From: Terebella lapidaria
Lineage: Eukaryota > Annelida > Polychaeta > Terebellida > Terebellidae
Assembly: GCA_949152475.1 (NCBI GenBank)
Contig: OX424569.1
Coordinates: 28,627,950 to 28,691,949 of the forward strand
DNA: 64,000 nt
Direction: 5' to 3'
Positions 54,940-64,000 of this stretch are shown piece after piece (within the stretch, counting starts at the first letter, position 1; every line of letters starts with the position of its first letter). The translations under genes and the position numbers were made by a program. Under the pieces are notes generated by a model. The model made no database searches. It saw only the letters and a list, made by a program, of their open reading frames with translations, and was not told where the DNA came from.

Positions 54940-55399
54940 ATTTTTTTCTGCAGGTGATGATTGTTTTGAATTGTTGACACAAAAAAGATAAGGCGGTGGT
55001 GAACAGTGTGGATGAGCATGAACATAATAATGGATTTGTCCTGTAGGATAATCGCGGCAAGCTGGGAGATGATAAGTTGGATATTAAGTTTTCTTGTATA
55101 ACTTTACAGCCGCAGCTGATCACAGAATTGGACATGAAGTTATGAGTCCACAAAAGTATTCAACACGTACTGTTTCTATTACTACCATGAACGCTAAAAT
55201 CGTTGTACTTTTTTCCAATGCTACGTTCAATGTAAAATATATATTTTCTGTCCAATGATTCACCCTGTGTTGACCTCATGATTAAAAAATGTAGTGAATG
55301 CTTGATGGGTAATGATTTGCACTGTTTGATGTCATTATTGCGTAGTTGAAGATAAATGTTGTAAATCTGAAGCAAGGTTTATTTACAATACGATATACT

Positions 55400-55750
55400 C
55401 CGATATTTATTCTAACTCATTTACATCGTTTTTGCAGATATCTTTTAGATGCTTGACGGTATTGTATTATAATGTAACTTGGCATACTTCATCGGGCAGT
55501 CAAATGGCACTTTTTTAAACGAATCTCAGACCTCTATAACAAAAATTGAATACCTACCCATCCTACACAAACATATCGATTTTGTACAAAAGCAAGGAAA
55601 TACACAAAGTTGTAGGCGAACCAATAAATTCAATGATGGAGCTAAAATTAACATTGGGAAAAATGCCAACTTTTTCAAATTTTGCGATAGATGTCTGAAA
55701 TTTGGTAGGAAACATCCGTTTGACTTTGCTAAAAGTGAACATTGCTCAAT
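55400..55750. mobile_element. half foldback MITE
   Basis: TTTATTCTAACTCATTTACA, TTGGCATACTTCATCGGGCA and TGCGATAGATGTCTGAAATT blocks match the family at 2990-3566. Confidence 0.6.
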
Positions 55751-56086
55751 GGTTTATCACACATAAGTAATCGATGCACCATTCCAGGTAACAATAGTCA
55801 TTCCAACAATGCGAACTATACACAGCAGTGAAAAGGTAAAATCAACTGGTGTGGGTGAATGTCCATATCCCTTAAAACCGGGAATTTTGACAATTTTGTG
55901 TGAAAACTGACCTTGACCTCGATCTTATACGGTGACCTTGACCTTGGATCACAAAAAAATCACCAGAAATGAATTCCTTGGGTCAGACTTGTGTAGAAAA
56001 GTGCTATCACACTTGATTTTAGGCCTATTACTAAAAAAAGTTATATTTTGGTTATGCTAATTTTCCATATCTGGCGGTTAGTATGC

Positions 56087-56838
56087 TAATGGACCGATTC
56101 ACAGAGTTTCCCGCCAAGTCATGAATACTCGTAATTTTCCGTAATTTGAATGAACTAATGGGCGACTGGGCGCACATACGGGCATTCGAAGGCGAATATT
56201 AAATAAAACCACACATCAGAAATGGCGGGAGTTAAGTGCAGGAGTTCAAGAAGTGTGTAGAGCATAATGGACCTACAACAAAACCATTTTTTTGACGAAC
56301 TATCCTACAAACAACATACATTAATCACACAAATACAACTAGAAGTCACATGCAGCCTATCTTGTTGTATTCAGTTGCACGTGCCAGCCTATGCCCTGGG
56401 CGAGCCTGTCACAGGGCCGTTGTAAACATACCGAAGGGACCAGTTCATTATTTTGTGCACGCACTGATAGATGGAGGAAACAGTGATAGATGGAGGAAAA
56501 AATAATGATGTTGGACCACGTACTAAATGAATGTGTTTCTTTTTTTTAAAAACAACAACCATTTAACTGGTCCCCAAATCAGATCTGCCCGCAACGTGGT
56601 TATCCACCCTGCACGTGCGCATGTGATGGTTATGGCGAAATCGGTCCCACTAATGCTCAAGCTGCGATAATAAATGCAAAAATGACAATGCACTTTCACA
56701 TATTATCGAACACTATTGTCAATTTAATGTCAAACACTGATAAATGTGTGTTTTCATAGGGTTGGTCAATTTGTTTACGACCGTTACAGTGCCCAGCTTC
56801 TGATTGGTCGGCACTTCATTTTGTGAATCGGTCCATTA
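56087..56838. mobile_element. 752-bp MITE nested in the foldback
   Basis: The ends TAATGGACCGATTCACA and the inverted TGTGAATCGGTCCATTA, with TA on both sides, interrupt the right arm of the composite foldback. The left arm shows the sequence without it. The interior has no frame of note. TA target suggests a Tc1/mariner-type parent. Confidence 0.75.
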
Positions 56839-56991
56839 ACGAATAAAAAAATTTCCCCAAAGTAGGCGCAGTGCCAACAAAGCCAAATCTCCTGGAGACA
56901 CGTATGAATGCAAATCAATAAAAAAAAATTGCTGTTTCAACAATTTCCAAGTTCGTTGTCTGGCAACTGGACTATTAGTTAAACGGGCCCC

Positions 56992-57558
56992 AGATGATCC
57001 GCATTGTTTATATACTGTTTCCTAGCAACACACATGTTTACGGGTCTTCTACTCATGAGTAGAGGGGGTCTTTGAGTACAATCAAAGATTTTAAGAAGTT
57101 CTTGCAATCTTTTGTACAATTTCATTTCAATTTGCATGGGTTGGGTTTTCAAATATTTCAGAATCATAAATTCATAGCATGTGATAAAAAAAACCCTGTG
57201 TTTTCCAGCCTGCAGGAGAGATCTCGTTTGAACTGGAGGAAGAACACCAGAAAGCACTCGACCTTCGGTCTGTCTTGTATTCTTCCGCCAGTTCAAACTC
57301 AATCTTTCCCGCGTGCTGGAATAGACGTGGAATCAATACCCAGTATTAAGTATTCCGAGCAAACAAAACAGGGTCCGTTATCCAATCTCATAGTCCGGGG
57401 ACAGAAAGTCATATCAGGCATATGTAGTGAGAGAAAACAAAAATGACAGGGAAACTCATGAACCCCCAAAAATGGCCATTATGAGGTGAAATCAGGTGTT
57501 CCGGAAAGAGTGAGCATTTCCTGCCCCACTAGTGGCACCCGTCATGAATTCCCCAAAA
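56992..57558. other. no gene recognised
   Basis: Around 57213-57315, GTTTGAACTGG...GGAAGAA is followed by CTTCCGCCAGTTCAAAC in inverted orientation, a weak hairpin. Otherwise nothing. Confidence 0.35.
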
Positions 57559-57795
57559 TTAACATGAAAATAGATCTAGTTGCATGGCAGACATGGATTT
57601 GCTGTATTTATCAACCAGATCATGATGACGTCCATAGAATTTCTTAAACGCAGCTATAAGTCTTGGTAAAACATATCCTTGTCGCAGCAGTTTAGAGACT
57701 AGCTGGGCACTTCGATAGACAAAGTCCTCATATTTGCAACTAGCTCTGGAATAGCGTATAAGTTGAGAAACAAACACACCATATGCCGGTGACAT
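57559..57795 (-). mobile_element. retroelement-derived fragment, uncertain family
   Basis: The 78-residue frame (YGVFVSQLIRYSRASCKYED, then LLRQGYVLPRLIAAFKKFYG and RHHDLVDKY) resembles a segment that recurs in reverse-transcriptase-bearing repeats of marine animals. I cannot name the family. It is a fossil fragment. Confidence 0.4.
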
Positions 57796-57939
57796 ACATC
57801 TATTTTTGTCATTTTACATGCTCTGTGACACTTTTTGGGCTTTTTACACAGAGCTTGATTCTTGATCCTGGGCGAGGGCGAGGCAGACTGAGCTAACTTC
57901 CATGTTGAGTCTCCATAGGCATGACGTCGCAGCCTTCAG

Positions 57940-59646
57940 CTACTTTTTCAACACACAAAAGGTGGAATCGCAACAATCCCCTGTTTTTTTACACTCCATG
58001 TAATTTCTCAATGTGAACACATTGGGCCCGACTTCAGTCTCAATGTACTTGTTGTCAGCATTGGCAAGTTCATAGGTATAGCTCTCAACAGTTCCAAGTT
58101 TGCAGTTTTCCCTTTTGGGGGAGAAGGCCTCTCGAACGTCATCCAAAAACTCTTCATATGTAGCATCATGTTTCGGCTGGAACTGAGGGCGAGATTTCGC
58201 ATGTGCGTCATACCCCATTTTCTGGCGGGTTGCAGCTTTTTGCAGATGATCTTGCGCAAACCCATGGGCAGCTCTGATAGCAGTTCGGAGATACTCGACG
58301 TATTCGGGTCCGCATGGAGGTAGCGGTTCTGGGTCATACGTAGGAAACATCAAGTCAACAGGCAAATTGCATTCATGTCCGTATACCATCAGGTGTGGTG
58401 TGCACCCGGTTGAGGAATGCACTGAGGTGCGGTACGCCATGAGTACATATGGTAAGTGCAAATCCCAGTCATTTCCACGATCACTGACGAATGCACTCAA
58501 CATATTCAACAAAGTCCGATTTAATCGTTCGACTTGACCGTCACTTTGTGGGCGGTAGGGCGTGGTCCGAATTTTCTTAGCGCCCAGAAGGCGTACAACG
58601 CTCCGAAATAATGACGACTCAAATTCCGTTCCTTGGTCGCTGTGTATGGCTTTCGGTACCCCGTGGTACACGATCCAACGATTCACCAGAACATCGGCGA
58701 CATTTTTGGCCGTATGGCGGCGGAGCGGGAATGCGTCCATGTACTTTGAAAAGTAGTCCGATATGACAAGAATGTACCTGTTTCCACGTCCGGTAACTTT
58801 ATGGGTATCTAAGATATCCATGGCAATACGATCGAATGGCGCCCCAGTTGGTAGTTGCGTTAGAGGCGATTTCTTGGGCGCTGGTTTTCCTTTCCGTGAC
58901 ACACACTGCGGGCAGCGGGCGCACCAGCGGGCAACATCCAAGGCGAGACCTGGCCAGTAAAACCGGCGCTTTACTCTCTCAACAGTCCGTTGTATTCCGA
59001 GGTGGCCTACGACCTTGAGGTCGTGGAGTTGGTGTAGAACCACCGTTCGTAATGCCGCTGGTAACACAGTTTGTACGACAGTCCGGCCAGCTGGGTCCGG
59101 CTTGGTATTTCGTATGAGGACTCCATCCTGTAGCGCTAACAAAGTCCATCGTGAAACCAAAGTTTTCACTTCCTCGCCGTAGCGGGTGACTTCCTTTGAC
59201 GTGGGTTTCGTTCCGTTCAATACCCACTGTCGTACGAATCCGACGCTCGGGTCGGCTTGCTGTGCGGCAACGATATCGGCACTGGAGTAGTCGGATAACC
59301 ATGTTTGTCTGTTCAACTTCGCATCCAGCGCTCGCACACGGGCGGCCTGGCGCACTGAGATCATCCGAGACAAGACCGGTGATGTCATAGTATCACTGTC
59401 CAGGGGGTCTTTCTCGGGTCCGACGGGAACCACCTCAATCCGTCTGACGGTGCGTGACGACACCCCTTCGTGACGATTAGTCCGTGATAGCCTGCGCGGC
59501 AATGGTTCCGACACCCCTTCGTGGAGGGATTCCGTACCTGAAGTCGACGAAGCACACTTGGCGCACACCCCTTCGCGGAGCGGAAGGGCCCGTGGTGTCG
59601 GCGCCAACTTGAGCGGTGTCGTGTTGGTGGCTGTGAACACAACCAC
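57940..59646 (-). CDS. element C integrase region
   Basis: 568 residues. A zinc-binding HHCC module (HQLHDLKVVGHLGIQRTVER ... CARCPQC) and a D,D-35-E integrase core (ISDYFSKYMDAFPL, HSDQGTEFES, PQSDGQVERLNRTL) are present. The last ~70 residues (from ATYEEFLDDVREAFSP, with CKKTGDCCDSTFC) do not look like integrase and may derive from adjoining sequence. Confidence 0.8.
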   Translation of the reverse strand: MVVFTATNTTPLKLAPTPRALPLREGVCAKCASSTSGTESLHEGVSEPLPRRLSRTNRHEGVSSRTVRRIEVVPVGPEKDPLDSDTMTSPVLSRMISVRQAARVRALDAKLNRQTWLSDYSSADIVAAQQADPSVGFVRQWVLNGTKPTSKEVTRYGEEVKTLVSRWTLLALQDGVLIRNTKPDPAGRTVVQTVLPAALRTVVLHQLHDLKVVGHLGIQRTVERVKRRFYWPGLALDVARWCARCPQCVSRKGKPAPKKSPLTQLPTGAPFDRIAMDILDTHKVTGRGNRYILVISDYFSKYMDAFPLRRHTAKNVADVLVNRWIVYHGVPKAIHSDQGTEFESSLFRSVVRLLGAKKIRTTPYRPQSDGQVERLNRTLLNMLSAFVSDRGNDWDLHLPYVLMAYRTSVHSSTGCTPHLMVYGHECNLPVDLMFPTYDPEPLPPCGPEYVEYLRTAIRAAHGFAQDHLQKAATRQKMGYDAHAKSRPQFQPKHDATYEEFLDDVREAFSPKRENCKLGTVESYTYELANADNKYIETEVGPNVFTLRNYMECKKTGDCCDSTFCVLKK

Positions 59647-59829
59647 TGGTTTGGAGCTGTGAGCGTAGCTCGGTTTAACGGAAGGTTCTTGCTCCGCAGT
59701 TCCTTCCTCTCTTAGTTTGACGGCCTGGCCTGTGGTGGTGGCTGGGCCGGTGGCGTTGTAGCCATTGGCTGAGAGTTCGAGTTCGGTATACTGATCTGTC
59801 CGTTATTCCGATTTGCGCCAGAGCGTGGC

Positions 59830-62240
59830 GGGAACGGTTTCATTCCGTTTCGTATCAATATGTCCTTCAAATGGAAACACCGTATCCATCTGTGTCCGGG
59901 TTTCTTACAAAAGAAACATATTTCAGTTCGACCTTGAGGCGTAGGACGGTTGCCACGAGCCTGAGCGATAGCTCGTAGAACAGAGTATAGTGCGTCCTCA
60001 CCATATTGTCCGCACTCATCACTAACAACACACTGGAACGCTTCCGCGACTCATTCGCGGGAGCAGGAAGGGACGGAATGTTCTTCACACCCTTGCAGCC
60101 CGGTCGTGTCGCTATCGGCAGGGTCGTAGTATGCAGCGATCTGATCGGGAGTGGGCGTATCCCAATGGTTCGATTGTCCGATCGCACATGAAAGTTCGTC
60201 GTTCGCTTCCGTGTCGTCGGCATACCCGTGGTAGGTAGCGTCCGTTCGGCGGGTACCGTGGGGCCGATCTCTCTTGGTCCGCTGCTGGCGACTCTCCGCT
60301 TTCAGTACAGCCGTGAGTGCGTCACTGTACGAAGTAAATGTCATGACACAAAGTCTATCCGCAATATGGTCCGGCTGACCATTGACAAATTGCGAAATAA
60401 CAGTTCGTTGGAGAAACTCGGGCGTGACGTCATCAAATACCTGCTCCGCTATGGCTTGTAACCGTTCAAGGAAATGTTCGGCATCCTCTTTCCGTTCACG
60501 CTTCAAGAACGGAAAGTCGTCACGTTTCGACTGTCGACGGGCGGCGGGTTCCCACCCTTCCAGGAGACGACGCCTGAATTCATCCCAAGGCGTGTTGAAT
60601 GGAATGTTCAGAGCGATTGCTTCCGCTCGTCCGCGTAACGTACTACGGAATGTCGTAGTTTTGTTTAAGTCCGTGTACGTAAAGGCAGCCGTAAACTGTT
60701 CGAAGCTGCGGAGCTACTGGTTCAGATTACCCTCCTTGAACGTGGCTCGCCACTGTGCTGGTTTGGCAGTGCTCAGCGCTGGCGTCGGGATGATGGGCGC
60801 TTGTGATGCCGCTGTCGTAGTTGGCGGCGCGACCTCCATGGTCAGTGCGGCAGTGGTCGTGGTGACCGGTACGACGTATGGCGTGGCGTCGGGTGCGGGC
60901 GGATAGCCGGCGTGATTTGGCAACGGCGCGGTTTGGGAGACCGGTCCGTATGGCGGCGACATTTCCGGCATTCCGTATGACGGAGTTGGGGGTGACATTT
61001 GTGGGAACTGATATCCCGAACCAGGAGCGTACACACTTGGAACTGCTACTCCAGGGTTTTGTGGCACAATTCCCAGATTGGGCACTATTCCGCGATTGTA
61101 CACGGCGACACCGTACGCTGGTACTCCAAGGTTTGATACAGCTACTCCCCCATGATTGGGTACTGCTATTCCCCCATGATTGTGCATGGGCACCGCATTT
61201 CCATAGTTCGATACTGCTACTCCCCCATGATTTTGCATGGGCACCGCATTTCCATGGTTGGGCACATAGCCGTGTGAGGCGGAATGTTCCGCTGGTAGCG
61301 ACGGTTCGCCATTCGATGTTGACTACCGGTGGTGGTATATGCGCAGGGTGCGTGTTTTCGCTGGTGTCGGAGATCGGTACTCCGATGTTGCGCGGCCGGC
61401 GATCGATGGTGTCGCTGGTGTATCGGACCTCCGATCTCGGCGCGGGTGCGTGGAATCGTGTCGGCGGGTCGTTCGTCTGGGCGGCGTTGAACCTGGGGTC
61501 GGCCACGGGGGTACTCTCGGTGGCAGCTCTTCTCCTGTTCGGCAGGTGGACATCCGGCAGCTCTCCCGTGACGACTAGGTCGGCCGGTACTCTGGAGTAC
61601 ACCGGCGGGGTTCGGTCGGGTCGCGTCAGTGTGTGGATCGTTACCGATGGGCGCGACATTACATTGTCGTGTCGCGGATACAGTTCAGCATGCGTATCCG
61701 ATCCGTGCGACCATTGTTGGACACGCGACCGACTCGGCGGGTGCGTTAGCATTGAATTGTCATAGATTGTTGGGCGTACACTCACCGACTTGGGTAGCGG
61801 GTCGGTATTGGGTTGGCGCTGGAAGCGCGCATAGTCCGTTTCACTTCCGTCGCTTAGTCGCGACCTTGGCGGTCCGGCAGGTGTCGCGTGGTACGACCGC
61901 GCGTGCACGTCAAGGATGTCTGTCACCGTGCGTGACCGCTGGTACGGGTCACCGTCCAACAGTTCTTCGAGGTCACTATCGGCTCGCATCCAGTCCGGCA
62001 TGTACTCTACGGATGCCGCCGACGATAGTTCGTACAGTTCGTTTGGCGGTTGCACTTGCGATAGCGTAACAGTATCGCTCATCGCCACTGACCTTGGTCG
62101 TGAAGTTCGCTGGTTCGACTGGACCGGATTCCTCGTCACCTCATCTTCCGGGCTGGTCCGATCGGGTTCCGAATCGTAGATCGGGTATTCATTGGAAGTT
62201 CGTACGTCGGGATAGTTCGTAAGCCGAGAACTGGCCTTCG
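59830..62240 (-). pseudogene. element C gag-like region
   Basis: It holds a Pro/Gly/Asn-rich part with repeated MHNHGG and VAVSNYGNAVP units (about 60720-61265), a capsid-type stretch (ERKEDAEHFLERLQAIAEQV and FVNGQPDHIADRL, near 60300-60506) and a zinc knuckle near 59835-59890. This is a fossil region, interrupted in several places. Confidence 0.65.
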
Positions 62241-62261
62241 CTATCCTGGTCACGGCACCAA

Positions 62262-62854
62262 TGTGACGGAATAGCGGAGTTCTTCGGGCGGCTATTACGC
62301 CCACTGATCGAATAGTTCGATGTATGTTGTGCGTTGACACACCAACAAGAAGTCCGACGTAGATTTCAACAATATCCGAGTTTATTGGATGATTTAGTCC
62401 GATGTATGATCACGGTCACTCACACAATCGTAATCCCCACAATAGTCCGAGGTATTAAATAGTCCGATATGAATTTGATAACTTCTAATGACAATATTTG
62501 GCGTAGTACCTCTCAATCCAACTCTCTCTATCCAACTCCTAGAATCAAGTGTGGGAAAGCGCGGGGCTAAGTCTATGATGTGTGTGGGTTTTCCCGCGTA
62601 ATGTGGCAGGTGTTCATGTAAATGGCGGGAGAGTGATGTCATGTCTGTGTGGGCGGAGTCATGTGTCTGGAAATGTGGTGATTGGAGGGAATGTTGGAAG
62701 TGATAGCGTGAGCGGTGTTGTTTACATGTAGGTGCGGTGCGAGGACGGTGCGTGCCCGGTGACGTAAGGTAAATAAGTATGAAGTCATGTGATGAATCTG
62801 TGCCGTGTATGTCGAGTGGGAGAATGTGTCAGGGACGGGTTTCGGGCCATAACA
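62262..62854 (-). repeat. element C LTR, about 593 bp
   Basis: Boundaries inferred from TG...CA ends and the adjoining primer-binding site. No partner LTR seen in the window. Confidence 0.6.
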
Positions 62855-64000
62855 GTCATAAATATTCTACATTATTACACACACTACCGTTATAAAATGA
62901 TCTATGGATGATGGACATCGCTAGTGGTTACAATGGCTTGTTTACAATGAGCACACCATGTGATATGTTCAAATAGCAGTAATTTTGGGATTCCAAATTC
63001 GATCATAACGTTTGACATAAAGTCCCATTTTGATGTTTCCAGGTCATCGAAGGTCAAGTACAAGGTCACCATACAAGTCATCATTCTCACCCATGGCACT
63101 ATTGGAAATTCGGTATTATCGTCCTATTGGTTTTCCCCTAAGATGGCCCCTAACTCAAATATGATCTCCAATATGATCTTACAAAGGTATTCCGTCAGTG
63201 AGCTATGCGTTTGGTAAGTCAATTTTGTTGATTATCTGAGATGAGTACAAGTCATATCCATGGCACTTTGAACAATGCCAAGGCCATGTTTGGGGAAGAC
63301 AACAGGGTGATATTACCTAATTTCCAATAGTGCAATAGGTGTATATGAATTCCCTTTTGAAAGGGAAAGCATTCTATGGGTACAATATGAACGAGTAGTC
63401 ATATCCGTAGGGCCTACAACACGGTGGCTAGGCGTTGCGAGTTATTCGGGGAGTGCCACGTAGATTCATGAGTATTTCGCGTTATTCATCAGTAAATGAC
63501 AGCCTTTGAGTGACTGATAGCAGTTTCGCTATTTTGCCTGAACATGTCTACCGTATTTATGCGGTTTCAGGCGCATTCGCTCATACGCGAGATATTGCAT
63601 TTTTGGTTTTTTTTTTTTTTTTTCATCTTTCCCGCTTATGAGCACATACTCGAGAATAGACGCACTATATTGTTTCGAGTATAATCACACCCCCATACAA
63701 TTTGAGTTTAGAAACACCGTATTTGTTAAATTATGTATTAATTAATTTCTAAAAAAAATAGTTTAATCATTATATTAATATATATGATCAAAACTATCAT
63801 CAAACTGATATTGGCTGACGTGATATGTATCATTAATGATGGTTGTGCAACGTCTACTAGTATCTGCTGCTGTCTTGAATATCGCAGGTATCAAAAGCAG
63901 TAACTTGACACAATTTAAATCAAATTAAAATTTATCTATCAGTGAAACAGTGAACGCTTTTTGGGCGTAGTTTTGTTTTGGATATTAGGATCAATTTAAA
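62855..64000. other. no gene recognised
   Basis: At about 63030-63085 there are AGGTCA half-sites (CAGGTCATCGAAGGTCA, CAAGGTCACC). A T run lies at about 63607-63623. No coding region recognised. Confidence 0.4.

Larger units (their letters stand above)
52597..56991. mobile_element. composite foldback, about 4.4 kb
   Basis: The left end GGGGTCCGTTTCACTAAG and the right end, whose inverted complement reads GGGGCCCGTTTAACTAATAG, enclose matching inverted arms: about 52855-53230 against about 55870-56085 plus 56839-56960. Shared blocks include CCAAATATGGATATTCAGCA and GGCCTAGAATCAAGTGTGAT. The left arm has an extra tandem 162-bp unit (53139-53300 and 53301-53461). The right arm is split by a MITE at 56087-56838. 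The interior (53.5-55.87 kb) also holds a half foldback MITE (55400-55750) and the possible exons noted separately. No transposase recognised. Confidence 0.6.
57940..62854 (-). mobile_element. element C: broken Ty3/Gypsy-type fossil
   Basis: Minus-strand element. Parts recognised: LTR (62262-62854, starting TGTTATGGCCCG and ending CCGTCACA), primer-binding site (62243-62260), gag-like region (about 59830-62240) with a CCHC knuckle (CFFCKKPGHRWIRC), and an integrase region (57940-59646). It is broken, with several breaks. I did not find a second LTR. Its LTR end and primer-binding site resemble those of element B, so the two are probably related lineages, C being much older. Confidence 0.8.

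Noticed and set aside
60878-61765. Long plus-strand open frame opposite the gag region of element C
   Set aside because: Antisense shadow of a GC-rich region with no domain; the minus strand carries the recognisable retroelement parts.

Overview
The window reads as repeat-dense nuclear DNA of a marine invertebrate. It has long introns with GT/AG junctions, TATA boxes, AATAAA signals, many MITE and foldback elements, LINEs, and Ty3/Gypsy-type LTR elements. The abundance of TACATGTA-like words, together with a LINE ORF1 fused to a NADAR domain, fits a lophotrochozoan (mollusc, annelid or brachiopod). A cephalochordate or hemichordate cannot be excluded from sequence alone.

Left part (1-11.2 kb): no host gene is recognised. 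It holds a LINE scrap between perfect 132-bp direct repeats, two probable Mutator-type non-autonomous elements with 9-10 bp target duplications (1689-1828 and 5803-6594), a MITE at 6973-7220 with a paralogous empty site nearby, a LINE ORF1-NADAR pseudogene (8046-9284, minus), and the first block of a ~133-bp satellite rich in nuclear-receptor half-sites.

Middle part (11.2-32.6 kb): three two-exon genes of the cyclase family (isatin hydrolase / kynurenine formamidase-like). Each has a signal peptide, the metal-binding HxGTHxDxPxHF-type motif and a hydrophobic C-terminal tail. Gene 1 is plus (11224-17379), gene 2 is plus (21144-23098), gene 3 is minus (32581-24426). A truncated tail of a fourth, gene 2-like copy lies antisense just after gene 1 (17845-18197). 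Exons, flanks, intron blocks and 3' regions all match in opposite orientation. The locus is therefore an inverted duplication of a convergent gene pair, later inflated by satellites, foldbacks and a LINE. The upstream region of gene 3 is tandemly duplicated, and one copy is split by a 2.4-kb foldback element.

Right part (36-63 kb): nested Ty3/Gypsy-type fossils. The 3' portion of an older element (A, 36.4-38.6 plus 49.7-49.9 kb) is interrupted in its LTR by an 11.06-kb element (B, 38637-49692) that looks whole and very young. B has 954-bp LTRs with one visible difference and a 4-bp target duplication. B is the most unusual object in the window. After gag and pol it carries an extra 3' ORF for an acidic, C2H2 zinc-finger, coiled-coil protein, preceded by what looks like its own promoter. 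That internal promoter and the LTR promoter share the same architecture: an array of a TTCGCGGAAG word followed by TATATAAG. The layout recalls the LTR/internal-promoter plus transactivator circuit of foamy viruses, here in a retrotransposon. A broken related element (C, minus, 57.9-62.85 kb) has a near-identical primer-binding site. A composite foldback (52.6-57.0 kb) lies between B and C. Two or three possible exons of an unrecognised secreted protein lie on the minus strand at 51.6-54.9 kb.
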